A stretch of DNA of 64,000 nucleotides from Catonia carolina (lineage: Eukaryota; Arthropoda; Insecta; Hemiptera; Achilidae). The position numbers were made by a program, and so were the translations under genes. Location: NCBI GenBank assembly GCA_035578175.1, contig JAQMRL010000003.1, forward strand, positions 83,153,969-83,217,968, read 5' to 3'. Positions 11,387 through 23,936 of the stretch are shown in pieces. How positions within the stretch are numbered: position 1 is the stretch's first letter; each line of letters starts with the position of its first letter. The notes beneath the pieces are model-generated. The model was not told the origin of the DNA. It did not search any database and worked only from the letters and a program-made list of their open reading frames with translations.

Positions 11387-11775
11387 TATATTTGTTTTAG
11401 GTCAACAACCGAAAGGCTGGTTTGAACCTCTAAAGGTTTATTAACTAAAACGAGGAGTGAGTTGATTTACATTTGCCCTCCTCACTGAGTGGAAAAGTAC
11501 GCTTATCAGTATGCCAGGCCCTTCGAAAAGCACTTACTTTCCACCCTGCAAATGACACCTTCACTTCATTCACCACAGCTCTATAGTGAAATTCATTACT
11601 CTCAGAGGAGATAACTCTGAGTAGTGTCTTTTACACCTTTACCTCTTCTGTTCTTAAATAGTTTAGTCATTTAATTGGCTCACTACGTGATAAGAAACAA
11701 AACTTTTTTTGTAGCCCTGGAACCAGCAGATCGAGTGCAATTAATTTAACACTCCACTTGTCTGTTATTGGAAAA
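11387..11775 (-). mobile_element. SINE-1 copy, near full length
   Basis: The complement keeps the 5' blocks (ATTGCACTCGATCTGCTGGT, GGTTCCAGGGCTACAAAAAA) and all 3' blocks. With 11191-11386 it forms a head-to-tail pair. Confidence 0.85.
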
Positions 11776-12447
11776 TAAAATAGATTACTGAATTCATATG
11801 ATAGATATCCTATTAGGTAAGATCATTTGATTTAACTGAAATTCAGTACCTTAACAGAAAACAAATTTTAGAGGGAGGTCTGAAGAAAAAATTCAACGGG
11901 AGCGATTACTGTTAGATTTACCTAGTATTTCTCTCGCCATTTAACTCCGACAGAAATTCATTTGTTAGTACAGATATTCACCGAAACCAGTTTGGACATA
12001 CACGACTATTACTAATTTTTTTAAATTTTTTTTTACGAACGATAAGAGATGGCCCCCCATACATCAGTGACACCAAACTTCACAGACACTTCTCATTGAG
12101 ACTAATTATACAAATAAACTTTAAATTTACCCTTAAAATTATTTTTAGCGTTTATGGAAGTTCACTCAAGAATCTGGGCGCTAAAATATCAAAATTATGT
12201 ATTTCTTTTTGGTTCACAAATTAGCCCAGCCTTACATCTCCTCGTGATTTTCTCCTTAGGTAAAGGTCAACTGGATTTAATTAAATGAATTATTGACGCT
12301 TTAACAAATAGTTTTGATACATTAAAGATTCTAAAAATCCATTGTTGAAAAATCTGTTGAATTATTTCAAAAATAGCTCATATTAATTTTCGAGCCTTCA
12401 ACGCTGATATCAATGATGCAATATAAACCCTTAATCCTCCTACTACT
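11776..12447. other. Unannotated AT-rich sequence
   Basis: No gene or repeat recognised. Confidence 0.45.
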
Positions 12448-13207
12448 TTAAGGGGTGTGGTATGAAAAAATTTAAAAAAAATTATCGATAGTTCGTTTGT
12501 TCGTTAAAAATATAGTTTGAAATGTGCGCTTTAAATGACGTTAGAATCATGTTGCTATGGCAACTAGAAAATATTTTATTAATTTTTTTGTGATTGTATG
12601 TTTAAGCTGATTTTGCCATCTGTCACGAAATTTTACAAAATAATTTTCGCTTTCGATTAATATTTTACTGTGATTTATTATACTATTTTTTCACACTGCC
12701 GTCTCTCTTTTATTTATTCATAGGTTGGCAGTATAACCGAAAAGTTTGTAACCCACACTATTTTTGTTGTGGTCTGCCTTTGTTTACACTTGTGGTTTTG
12801 TTTCTCAAACTTTAAACGCAAATATCTCAAAACATCATTTTTAGAACTTTATATATATGTACCTTTTTCTCAGCTTCCACAAAAGGTACAAGGATGAAAT
12901 TTTTATAGGGTATGTTAATCGTCCAGTTTTATTGATTGAATGTGCCGTTTTGAAAAATATTAAATATTGAAAATTGTGGGAGAAAAAAAAAATTTTCGGT
13001 AATTTTTCGATGAAAAAAAATGGTCTCAGTAAAAAAGTTGTGAAATCAAAATTTTTACCAGAATTAAATACTACACATTCTAATTATGTACCAATGAGTG
13101 GCCTTTCATAGGCCTACAAAAAAAATTGTAGCTTTAGCTGTATTGGTTGCTGAAAAAAAGGTACAAACATTAACATTGCTTAAGATAGGGATCCACTCTC
13201 CCCTTAA
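12448..13207. mobile_element. TTAA-flanked MITE-like element (tentative)
   Basis: A 760-bp block begins TTAAGGGGTGTGGTATG and ends with the complement of TTAAGGGGAGAGTGGATCCC. TTAA at both edges is the piggyBac-type target; the inverted repeats are short and imperfect. The interior has no coding frame. It includes homopolymer-rich segments near 12960-13020. Confidence 0.45.
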
Positions 13208-14423
13208 AACTACATACAACACTATAATCCTTCTGATTTATAATTTGAAAATTATACAGATTCATAAATTTTAAAAGAATTTATTGATAAATTTATTGGT
13301 AATTTAACAATATTGCCTCCAGTTAGATACCAATCAAAATTTAATCACTTTATTTGTAACTTAAATAAGTACTTGATTAAAAATTGAAGGACATAAATAA
13401 TAGAAATAACCTCAAAAAAAACTTCCAAATTATACCCGTTTGTTAAATTGTGTATTTACAAAACCGATTTGTCATTATACTTTACGAGTAATTATTTATT
13501 CTTTCTTTCTCCTAACACTACAAACTTAACTAAATACATTGTAACAATAGAAGTATAAATTAGCGGGCATTTTTAATTAACTTTTTAAAAAAGAAACAAA
13601 CGTATAACTTAGTCCAATTACATTAATTACAGTTGTAGTCACTCTATTTATGTAATTAGTTATTCTTTTATTTCTCTCAAGTGTTTTTTCAAGTAACGTG
13701 ATAATTTATAGGCGTAGAACTCAACACTTTAGTGTTAGTATTCGGATAATACTAGTAATAATAGTCTTCTGTAATTTGAAATATGTCTCCACTTAAATAA
13801 TTAATATTATTTTTGACTCTGCGTTTGTGTATGTGTGTAGCTGATGTCATGTAGTAAAAGGCGATGCTTATTTGCGGGGGTCATTTCCTTTCTAAACGCT
13901 GACATTTGTGTGTTTAAAAAAATAGGGACTGTCTTGTTTAATTATAGTGATGAAATTATGGGTTTTGTTAACCGTAAATTTGATAATGCTATCGTTATAT
14001 GCATGTAATAAAGGGGGTTTAAACATCGGTGGACTTATAATATTCCTAAATATGATATTCGGATTTCTATGATCCGAAAATATTATATCTATTATTTATT
14101 CGCTCCTAATATCAATTTTTTAATTAGGTCTTTTCTGTTATCCTCCCCCTAGCATAATTTTTCACATTTTGTGGATATTTCGTATGCAGGTATTCTCACA
14201 GTATTTTTAGCTATAAAAACGGGAAAAATATTTTAAAATATCATACATCAATATTTTTCAAATCAACGTTACGTACAGCTTTTTCCTTTTTCAAGTTAAC
14301 CTTAAACTATTTATTGGCATTTATTAAATTATTTAATAATATTTCATTTAATTATGTTAAATTAATTTCATGATATCATGTACTCAATGAGTTCATATTT
14401 CATTATTACATACAGTAACAAAG
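13208..14423. other. Unannotated AT-rich sequence
   Basis: No gene or repeat recognised. Confidence 0.45.
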
Positions 14424-14594
14424 ATTTTTTTTTTGGTTTAACGTCCGACTGTTCTGCAATTACTGCTAATGCAGACGGTGAAGGATGAAATGATTTTTTG
14501 AGACGTATGACAATATGCCGTACCTAAATGGGATTCGAACCCAAGATCGCATTATTAGAGGCGAGCACGTTACCAACTACGCCAATGCGGCCGG
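14424..14594 (-). mobile_element. tRNA-derived SINE (SINE-2)
   Basis: Minus-strand head with A box (TGGCGTAGTTGG) and B box (GGTTCGAATCC), body containing CTGCATTAGCAG, and the A tail on the low side. Same body type as the copy at 2308. It abuts the truncated end of the R950 copy that follows. Confidence 0.9.
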
Positions 14595-14610
14595 CTGACA
14601 ATAATGAGAA

Positions 14611-15454
14611 AAAGCAATGTATTACCCTACTAACCTCTAAAAACAACCTTATTTGAGTGAAAAACGCAAAATGAAAATCAACCGCAATTTAGCTTAAAAA
14701 TACGGAAAATCACTCTTTCACCCTAAACTAGGCTCTTTAGAGAAAAATGCTCAAATAAAAGTTGTAGATCTTTTAATTTCCTATAAATTTTATTATGTAC
14801 ACTTTTGTCGTAAAATGCATATTAAGGCCGAAATCTTAAAAAAATTGATTTTCACACGTTTTCGTGAGAAAAAAACGGAAAATCGCTAATTACCGCTAAA
14901 CTAAGCGTTATACAAAAAAATGTTTTGAATAAAAGTTGTAGGATTTAAAATTTTCTACAACTTTTGTGTATAAATTTTTGCGCTAAAATGCATATTAAAG
15001 CCGTAATCTTAAAAAAACACTTTTTTAACGTAAAAACCGCCTCACCAAGAATTTCAGCAAACATGGCTCTTACTCTATCTTGTAGAGCATAAAAAATTTA
15101 GTAAACCAGGCCATTTTAAAAAAAATCGTAGGACCAGTTTTTGAGAAAATCGCAAAAAAGTGAAAAATTACACGAATAAACTACTACTTCCGGTTGACCG
15201 ATTTTGATGAAAATGTTCGTGTCGGGTCCGGTAGTGGTATATAACTTAAGTTTCAAATTCGTACGAGGTTCCGTTCTTGAGATATTCTGTTCACGCACAT
15301 ACACACAGACAGACACACAGACCAATCGCTAAAAACATGTTTTTTTGGGTTCAGGGTGTCTGAAAACGTGTAGATGCGGTGAAAATTCTATTTCGAAAAA
15401 TCGACATGAAAACAATACGTTCCTTCTTATATATTCATATAGGCAAGAGAAAGT
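14611..15454 (-). repeat. R950 copy, inverted, 3' terminus lost
   Basis: On the minus strand it starts at ACTTTCTCTTGCCTATATGA (15442-15454 for the 13-bp terminus), passes a degenerate (TG)n tract at about 15295-15325, the ACCGGACCCGACACGAACAT block and the GGTCAACCGGAAGTAGTAG block, and runs to AACCTTATTT..; the terminal GGCAAGAGAAAGT is missing. Confidence 0.85.
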
Positions 15455-17094
15455 AAAAATTATTATCTTTCTTACTACCTATACGAGTAAATACTTAACT
15501 GTAAATAACTTTAAACAATAGAACAGTGACAATTAAGTACTATTAGTCTTTATTTATGTATCTAAGTAAGTTTATTAATTGTTATTGCATACATTATGCG
15601 GGTGATTGTCACGTAATAAACGAGTGTTTGATAGAATTAAAACTTTAGTATGCAACAGATAGTATGGCCGCTGACCCATTTTGATACTAATAATTGTAAC
15701 AATCTACATTTTTTGAATTGAATTGCAAAAATAAATAAATTATATTGTTAATTTTAATGTTACAGTTTTACTTATTTAGTAAAGCTATGCGATACTCGAG
15801 ATAAACAAAATTTGTTTTAAAAATTTTGATTGTTTAAAATTTAAATTAATTAAATATAGAATTTTTGCATCGTGATTAAAATATTATTGAAAAGTATATC
15901 TTCATTTATGACGCATATTCATGTGACCATGAAATTATAAGTGAATTTTGATACAATTGTTCCATTTAATTTTTTTTGTAATGGCTGTAGTTAAGAATGA
16001 AGAAATAAGATTATTAAATTAAATGATTGATGTGTGAGCATGTTATGTAATTTAATTACCCTTCTTTATTTATATCATCGTCATTAGATTCCTTATAAAT
16101 TAATTGGATACAATTTTTTGCATATATTTTAATAATTGTTATTAATTACATCGGTCTGTTTTTGAATATTGATATCAAAAAACCGTTATTTAATTACTTA
16201 TCTAAGTGTAATCATGACACCTATCCTTGGTACATAACTTTTAAGAGCATATTGCTTTTTTTAAGTACTTGGAATTTTTCAGAGTACAGAGAAGGTACAG
16301 TAGGTTCAATTTATTAAGACTGTATTGTTTAAATAAGAAACGTACGAAATGGTTAAAGAGGAAAATGTTTTGTTATGTGTTATTGTACTCGTGCTGGATT
16401 CGTTATCGCTTGAGGGATTTTCTTTCATAATTTTCTAAATTACCATTTCAGTTGTTTTAAGTAGTAATCGATTTATTTACATGGTGTATTACAGAATTTG
16501 TATTCACCATTGTAGAGTATAGTTTAAATCGTTCTGAAAATTTTATTCTTAAATAAATCTTAATAATTTAAAGTACTTTATGCTAGATAATAAACTTTTT
16601 ATTAACATATTTTATGTAACACTATGAATTTTATGTAATACTATTTTTTATGTAATACTATGAATTAGAACAATAAAAATAAATTAAAACTTGTAATAAA
16701 AACACAATTAGCAAAAATGTAGAGGGAAATTTTTAATTTCATGTAGGGAATTTTTGGAAGCAATTGTAAAGAGGTAGTAAACGCAGCTCTATGTTCTTTA
16801 AAAATATTATGTATAAAATATGTTTAGTAGTAAATTGTAAAAAGTAGAGATATTAGTAAAATGCTGAACCCCAGTTAACTCCGTAACCACTCATTAATTC
16901 GGCTATTTCAAAAAATTCTATTCAGTATAACAAAATTAATACAAATTCATTAACAATTGGAACAACGATTGACCAGTTATTCCGTAGAATTTTTTAAATA
17001 TTTAAATAATGTTAGATGCTGAGGGTAATGAAGAAGCTTAACCATAATAATTAATCTAAACTATTTATTATAAAATAATTTACGATTCAAAAAA
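15455..17094. other. Unannotated AT-rich sequence
   Basis: 1.6 kb of AT-rich DNA with no frame or repeat I can name. Confidence 0.45.
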
Positions 17095-17235
17095 AATACT
17101 TACTTACTTACTTACTCCCATGGCCATCTATATCGGAGTTGATATTTAGCCGCACCGACAAAAAGCCTCCATGTCGCTCGATCTTCAGCATCTCTTTCTG
17201 TAGCTCCAAGTCTCTCCATGTCGGTCTTAACCTGC
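17095..17235 (-). pseudogene. Non-LTR retrotransposon 3' end
   Basis: The minus-strand translation reads KTDMERLGATERDAEDRATW, then RLFVGAAKYQLRYRWPWE and a TAA stop, followed by a (GTAA)n tail. This is the conserved last segment of a LINE ORF2. Only about 45 codons remain. Confidence 0.75.
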
Positions 17236-17840
17236 TAATTTGAAAACCTTATTGCACACATAACAAAAATATCTTTTACAACATCAGTCGTTAGAAATGT
17301 CAGTGAAAACATGAATTTACTTTTAAAAACTGATACCTTATAAACGCATGTAATAAATTTTTAATAATAATACTTCTGACAAAGAAATATTTTAAATTCT
17401 TAAATTTCTTTTTTATTATTTTTGCTACTATTAATTACAAATTATGTTAATAAGCCGTGCTAATGTACTTTTTTAAAATATTTATTACTATGGAAAAATA
17501 ATTTACATGTTATTACGATTTATTCTGATACCTTAATGTAGTGTAACCTTTTCAAATTAAAAAGTTCCTCCATCACCGTTGTTTATGGCCTCCAGGAAAT
17601 TATTTTAAATTACTTTTAAATTAACCATTTCTGAAATTGTAATTCCTTCTATTTTTCAATGTAATTATTTAACATTTCTTTTTATTATTGGTTTTGAATA
17701 ATAAATTTTGTACCAAGCTAAATCTAAAATCTTAATTTGTAATTTTTTAAATATTTTTTAATGACAAATTTTATCGAAATATATATCTGTTGTGTATAAA
17801 TAATCATTAAATTGATATTATTTAAATTTGTATGCAAAAA

Positions 17841-17871
<31 letters not shown>

Positions 17872-18340
17872 AAAATTTGGATACTAAGTGGTATTAAATG
17901 TTCAAGTATGTAATCTTAAAAACAATTTTTTTATACAATATTAACCGGTTTTCATTAATGTATTAATATATTTTAAATGTTATCTATGTTTCGGGGACAT
18001 CGTCGTTTTTTATTTTACAAATATTACAACATTTTTGCCCTTCAGTTTTTTGTGCAAGAATATAAATATGAATATTTTAAGTGCATTTTCATATTGGAAT
18101 TTTTGTTGGTAGTTATTAAGATGAGTTAAATTTAAAAAAATAAATAAATTACGTTATATAATAATGTAATGTAGTTACTATGTAAATACACTATCACTGC
18201 CAACTCTTCGTAAATATCAAACGGGTGGTTTCCCATTTTGCTGTTTTTTTTCTTATTAAACCCAGTTGTACTTCATTCTGTCTGGCAAGTTTTTTCCGAA
18301 TGAAGGTATCCTCTAGAAGATTGAAACAGAAATGGAGTAT
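17236..18340. other. Unannotated AT-rich sequence with (TTA)n
   Basis: A (TTA)n microsatellite of about 30 bp lies at 17841-17870; otherwise nothing recognised. Confidence 0.5.
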
Positions 18341-19136
18341 TGTTGCAGATGCTGTTATTTGACCATTTTAGATATGTACCGAATGAAGAAATTAGAAGGA
18401 GGATCCAAGTGCAAGATAATGTAATAAAACTTATAGAGGGAAAACGGTTGTTGTGGTATGGACCAAAAGATCAAGTACATGTTGGTTCGTAAAAGACCAA
18501 AATTTATACGAAGGCAATTGATGGTCAACAACACAGCAATTGAGAGAGTCAGCAAGTATCAATATTTAGGTACAATAGTGCATGAAGATAATAATCACAC
18601 AGCCAAAATAAACAGAAGGATCGAGACAGCTCGATCTGCATCTGTTAAAATGAAAAACCTTTTAATAAATTCTTGAGCCTTGAGATTGAGGATGGTTCGA
18701 TGTTACATCTTCTCAACAGTGTTAATGGCGTGGAAGCTTAGACGCTAAATAAAATGAATATCAGGATAATATAATGTATTTAAGCTTTGGTTGTGGAGAT
18801 GCATGCTAAAAATACCCTGGACGGATAAAATAACCAACGGGAAACTCTTGCGGAGAATGGGAACAGAAAAGGAACTTATTTACACTAACCAAAAAAGGAA
18901 ATGAAATATCTGATCACATTATGCGTGGACCAAAATATGAAATATTTCGCTTAAATAATACAAGGCAAGATTCAGGAGAAGAGAGATGTGGGAAGGAGAA
19001 AAATTTCTTGGTTGAAGAACTTGGCGACTGGTTTCGTTGTACCTCCGCGGAGCTGTTCAGAGCTGCGGTGTTTAAGGTCCGAATAACCGTCATGATTGCC
19101 AACCTCCGGTCGGAGAGAATACGATAAGAAGAAGAA
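18341..19136 (+). pseudogene. Non-LTR retrotransposon, RT C-terminal region, broken
   Basis: Pieces in several frames give one collinear LINE protein: MVNNTAIERVSKYQYLGTIV and ETARSASVKMKNLL (18458-18676); CLWRCMLKIPWT-like and NGKLLRRMGTEKELIYT-like segments (18790-18890); then HIMRGPKYEIFRL (from about 18915) and WFRCTSAELFRAAV (to 19127), ending with a (GATAAGAAGAAG) tail. It spans the thumb/connection part after the RT palm. Multiple frameshifts and a damaged LYG-type motif make it a dead copy. Confidence 0.85.
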
Positions 19137-21280
19137 GATGTTAAGGAAATTTCAAGAGAGCGAATGTTAGATGAATAAATAAGATGATGGAATTGCGCCC
19201 AGGAGGAAGCCGAATACTTCTTCTGCCTCGAGGTAGACGAGGCATGCAGAAGAGAGGCGTGGTTGTTATGGATTAGGAGAATATAGGGAATGGAGAATCT
19301 GGTTAAAATCACCGGTGATTTTCCGTATTAATTATTATTGTACAGATTGTACGGAGATTTATTGGTACAAATCAAATAACTGTGGCAAAATATATGTAGA
19401 TTTCAAGTCAAATTTTATAAAATATGAATTGGTATACATTTCGTAAAAATACCATTTTAATGTGAAATAACATAAATCACGTAAATCTTTACATCATTAG
19501 TAATAAATTAAATGTATCAGTAATCTCAAAGACTTACTAAGTCAATTTAGTTTGCTATTTATGTTTTGTTCATTATTGTATATTCACAAGGATTTAAAAT
19601 TATAAAAATGTGTAATTTCTTCACGATAGATCTCATGCATGCATGTTCTTTTAATAATTTTGGTTTTTTTTTAAATTTTTTACTACATTCCAGACTGTTT
19701 TAAGTAGACGTGAATTACCGATCTAGGATAGTTCTTTGAGCTTATTTTATCTTAATTGACTGACTATATAGTTGTTAATATGAAGTGATGTAATTACTTC
19801 ATGTGTTAATTATAGATAGGCTTATTCGCCTAAAAAAATAAATAATGATGTTAATCAGTGAACCCCATACGCAAGGTCATTCATTAAAATGACAGGCGCC
19901 TTAAAATTGATAACGAATTTCTTGTTAGTTTAATGTTGAATAATGTTTATATTAGTGAATAAAGCAAGTAGAACTTGTCTGTGAATTAAGTTGTCTGTAT
20001 GAACTGAGACGCATAGTCTATTTACCTAAACATTACAGTTGAACAAGAGACTAAATAAAAAAAACTGTAATTATACCCTGTTAAACAATCCTAGACGATA
20101 CAGAATTGATGAGCGACAAGTGAGGACGTTATCTCTTTCACAATGCAGACGACTTGTGTTGCTACACAAGCTCTATTAAATTTGACGGTGTGTATAAAAG
20201 TAATTTAATTCGATAATTAAAATACTAAAACAATTACTCGTATTTATTGGTCATTAGATTGTCGTTTGAGTTTTGTTTCTAAGAACATTCATTGGGTTTT
20301 CACCTGGAAAAATAACTTAAGATGATCTAAAAGGTGTGGGTTCTTTTAAATTATCATATGACCGGATAATAAGTATTAAATTTTTTGTAAACGAATGGGT
20401 ACCCGGAAAATTAGTGTATAAGTAATTAAAATTAGTCTGGAGAAACAATATGGGAGCAATTGCCTAACCTTAGGCAGATTTATGAAGCTTCAATTGCTTA
20501 AATGTCCTTCTTTTGTTAAATTTTTTAATTAACACATTCAATGCTGAGCAATTATGAGGTATCTCTCCCGTCGGGCTGATTACTTGTGCAACGTGTTCTC
20601 CGCTTGCTTTATGTAGGGCCTACAACTTATGTCACTATCGTTTTTATAGATTTATTTTATTTCTGACCTACACCAGGATTTATGTTTGCTAATTACATAA
20701 AAGTAAACAAGTCAATGATATTTTTAGGTTTATTTTCGCCTTTTTTAATAAATTTATTTTCTTGTTTGAATTTTTCATTTACCATTACGATTTACGCGTG
20801 ATTTCTTTGTAATTTTAAACTACAAATATAATATGCTTCTAACGTAAATCTAAAAGTGTAAGCTATTTTGAATCGATACCTGCAAAGATACTAAATTCAC
20901 GGCTTCAAATTTACCCTGAAAACCCGTTAAAAATACTGAACGAGTATACTATACGAGGGTAGACGATCGTATGACGAAAATTCGAAAACTAACTGCACGT
21001 TGACAAAGGAAAAACCTTTCTGAGGGCTATATAATACAAAAAACTGATATCCGACTGGCGGTATTCCTCCAGAATTACTTAAAATGATAAGAAAACAGAA
21101 CCCGCTAGGTGAGACGGCAGCCTGGTGGGAACACCTACCCATGACCCGCTAGGCGAGTATCTAGCACTTAATGTGATAATAATGTTTTTAAGTAAATAAC
21201 CCTTTTACAGAATTTATACGTCCCTATCTCAACACACGATTTGGACTCATTAACTATGTTCCTAATCATAAAACTAAATT
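19137..21280. other. Unannotated AT-rich sequence
   Basis: A GC-richer patch at 19180-19320 carries a 132-aa minus-strand frame (18914-19312) that is a shadow over the LINE. Another patch near 20900-21170 has a 71-aa frame and a repeated CCCGCTAGG(T/C)GAG motif. Neither matches a family I know. Confidence 0.45.
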
Positions 21281-21487
21281 TTTTTTAATTTTTTTAATTA
21301 ATTTATTTAACGTCGCATCAACTACAACGGTCATTAGCGACGACGTTGGGGTGTAACTATATACAACGGAGGATGAAATGATTTTTTGTAACGTATGAAA
21401 ATATGCCATGCCTGAGTGGGATTCGAACCCAGGACCGCATGATGAGAGGCGAGCACGTTACCAACTGCGCCAATGCGGCCGGCCAAC
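21281..21487 (-). mobile_element. tRNA-derived SINE (SINE-2, alternative body), with target duplication
   Basis: Same tRNA-like head (A box TGGCGCAGTTGG, B box GGTTCGAATCC) as the copy at 2308. The body instead contains ACCCCAACGTCGTCGCTAAT and GATGCGACGTTAAATAAA. Flanked by the 8-bp direct repeat ACTAAATT (21273-21280 and 21488-21495). Confidence 0.9.
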
Positions 21488-21660
21488 ACTAAATTGGTTA
21501 AACAAAAATCTACTTATACTGGTAGAAAGTACAGTATTAGCTTACCGCAAGCTTTGAAAAGTTTTCGTAATCTGTATTTCCTTAATATAGAAAGCTAAAA
21601 AAACAAAATACTAATGAACCATTTTATTGTGTACAAAAGTTCCTTAATTAAAAATAATTT

Positions 21661-22005
21661 TATAGTTCAGCCGTTGTTAGTTTGCTCCTAGAGTCAACAA
21701 ACAAAAGCCACCTACTACAGGGTGCACGCTAGAGTCCGCGACTTTACGGATATCGTATTCCTATTAAGTTAACTATTTTTTAAATTATAAGTACTTAAAG
21801 TACTAAAAACATCAGTCATGATATGATGTAGGCCTAACAATTTCATTTATAAAAATACTTTTAAAAGTATTTTGTATTTAAATACTTTTGAAAATATTTT
21901 GTTGTTACTTTTTAATCAGCGTGTACACATTTTGATGTAATGCGCATGCTCAGTGACGTCATTATTTGTTTACATTAGGAGCAAACTAAGAGAGGCTGGA
22001 CTATA
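21661..22005. mobile_element. MITE 1, about 345 bp
   Basis: About 30-bp terminal inverted repeats: TATAGTTCAGCCGTTGTTAG with TTTGCTCCTA on the left, matched by the complement of TAGGAGCAAACTAAGAGAGG and CTGGACTATA on the right. TA at each end suggests a Tc1/mariner-type target. No coding capacity. Confidence 0.75.
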
Positions 22006-22044
22006 GAATTTGTTTTAAAAATACATTTCTGAGTAAACGCTTAG

Positions 22045-22458
22045 GTATTGTGCGGTTCCAAGCTCCGTGTAGTTGCGGGCTGATGGGTACAGGTGAGTTA
22101 TAATGAATGAGTGACGCATGCTGGGAGGACAATAATTGTTGTATTTCTCTGATACAAAACATTCGTTTTCAAATTTTTCGTATTTAACATATTTGTTTGT
22201 ATTTATTACATTTATTTATTTATATATTTTGATATAAATTAGCAAGTTAAATATTATGAATCCGACCAAGTTAATAACCGGGTAGGTATTTATTAAATTA
22301 ATGCGCCGGATGACAAGAATATTTTTTTAGTCTAGTTAGTACACGCTACCACTACAAATGCATCAGCTGTGAAACACTACTAACTCATTCATTCTCCCAC
22401 TACTATAACAACGCACTGCATTCCTTCCAACTACACGGAGCTGGGACTCATGCAATAT
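22045..22458. mobile_element. MITE 2, about 410 bp
   Basis: The inverted repeats centre on AGCTCCGTGTAGTTG near both ends (about 22061-22075 and the complement at 22429-22443), with outer bases TATTG at each end. A second inverted block is seen inside (TAATGAATGAGTGA against TAACTCATTCATTC). No coding frame. It lies only 40 bp from MITE 1. Confidence 0.7.
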
Positions 22459-23283
22459 AATATATATTGTACTGTATTTGGTAAAAACATTATTAGAGGT
22501 CATACTTATTAAATCAAGTAACTAGGTTTGCAAGTAATTAATCTAGTGTTAATAAAAAGACTTATTTGGTAAGTAATGAGTATAACATAATGTTAATGCA
22601 TAAGGTAATGTTAATGTTTTGACTTATCTGTTCTTGACTTGACATGTCATATTATTTATTCTTGGAGTCCCCTAAAAGCAGGTAAAAAATATTCAAACAT
22701 AAAAAAGTGTAAAAATAAATTTTAAGTAAAAATCCTTACTCCAAACCACAATAATAAGTAAGAATAAAAATAACTTACAGTCATTAATTTCTTTTCGTGA
22801 ACTTCGTTTCGCCTAAATTTTTCTACAGGATATTGTTAAAAATATCCTCCGGCAAACATCTGCTTATATTTTTTTGACCATAAGTTATCGTGTAATAATT
22901 TTTTTTGGCAGTTCTTTACAGTTGTACAATGGACTGTCCTCTTACATGTCGTAACTTGCATAATTTTTTACTGGACACAAGCTGCTTGTGGAGCATACAC
23001 GCGTCGGTCTTTCGAGCAGTCAATCAAAAGGACAGACAAAGAACGGATGTAATTCGTTGTCAACTTTAAATTATACGCAGTGAAGTTTATATTGACTTCA
23101 TTTTATAAACATAGGCCTAATCGTTTATTGTGTTTAATTTAATGGGGCTAACTTTAGGAATATTATCTTTATTACCGGGAATAACGGAAATTTCAGATCA
23201 TCTTCAACAAAAATGATTAAGACTTCTTATACAACCATCAGCAAAATTATAATAAAAAATATGCTTTGTAGCATAGTAAGATA
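22459..23283. other. Unannotated AT-rich sequence
   Basis: No gene or repeat recognised. Confidence 0.45.
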
Positions 23284-23936
23284 CCGGTCCAACCTTCGCT
23301 CATCCGACATTCGTATTATCCGACGTGACTGAATGTGACGAATGTGAATTATAAGCGAGGGCATAGTATTTCGTATAAGTTGAAAAAAAAGAAACAACCC
23401 TATCTGACATATTAGGGGTGCGCTATTATGATAAATTTGTAAAAATATTCGTTGTATTTTACTTCTTAGACCCTATTTTTTTTTAGAAATGGTTAATAAT
23501 AGGCTACTTAAGTACTTACTTTAGCCGGCCGCATTGGCGTAGTTGGTAACGTGCTCGCCTCTCATAATGCGGTCTTGGGTTCGAATCCCACTCAGGCACG
23601 GCATATATTCATACGTTACAAAAAAATAATCATTTCATCCTTCACAGTTGTAACCCAACGTCGTCGCTAATGACCACAGTAATTGATGCGACGTTAAATA
23701 AATTAAGTAAAAAAAAGTACCTACTTTAATTTGTTATTTTCACCTACAGTATTTAACATAAAATTATTTATCGTTATATTTGCAAAACTTATATTTTGTT
23801 TTATTAAATTTATGTTTAAAATCTTACAAGTGTACTATTTAATTAAATGATCTTGTTATGCCGGATTATCCAACATTTTGCTTATCCGACCATCCCCGGA
23901 TCAGATTGTGTCGGATAATCCAGCCTACTGTATTAC
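23284..23936. mobile_element. pogo-like non-autonomous element (tentative)
   Basis: The right end read in complement begins TACAGTAGGCTGGATTATCC, typical of pogo/Tigger ends. The left end has GCTCATCCGACA and GTATTATCCGACG motifs. A second GCCGGATTATCC motif lies at about 23860. No transposase frame. A SINE-2 copy is nested at 23524-23714. Confidence 0.45.
23524..23714 (+). mobile_element. tRNA-derived SINE (SINE-2, alternative body), with target duplication
   Basis: This is the clearest tRNA-like head in the window: A box TGGCGTAGTTGG at 23535-23546, B box GGTTCGAATCC at 23578-23588. Its body is AACCCAACGTCGTCGCTAAT then GCGACGTTAAATAAA and an A-rich tail. The flanks are a 14-bp direct repeat with one mismatch, AAGTAC(T/C)TACTTTA (23510-23523 and 23715-23728). 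Confidence 0.93.

Noticed and set aside
18914..19312. 132-aa minus-strand frame
   Set aside because: Antisense to the LINE fragment, which reads sensibly on the plus strand.
23524..23600. Functional tRNA gene
   Set aside because: A and B boxes are perfect, but a body and A tail follow, target duplications flank it, and the cloverleaf is not convincing; it is a SINE head.
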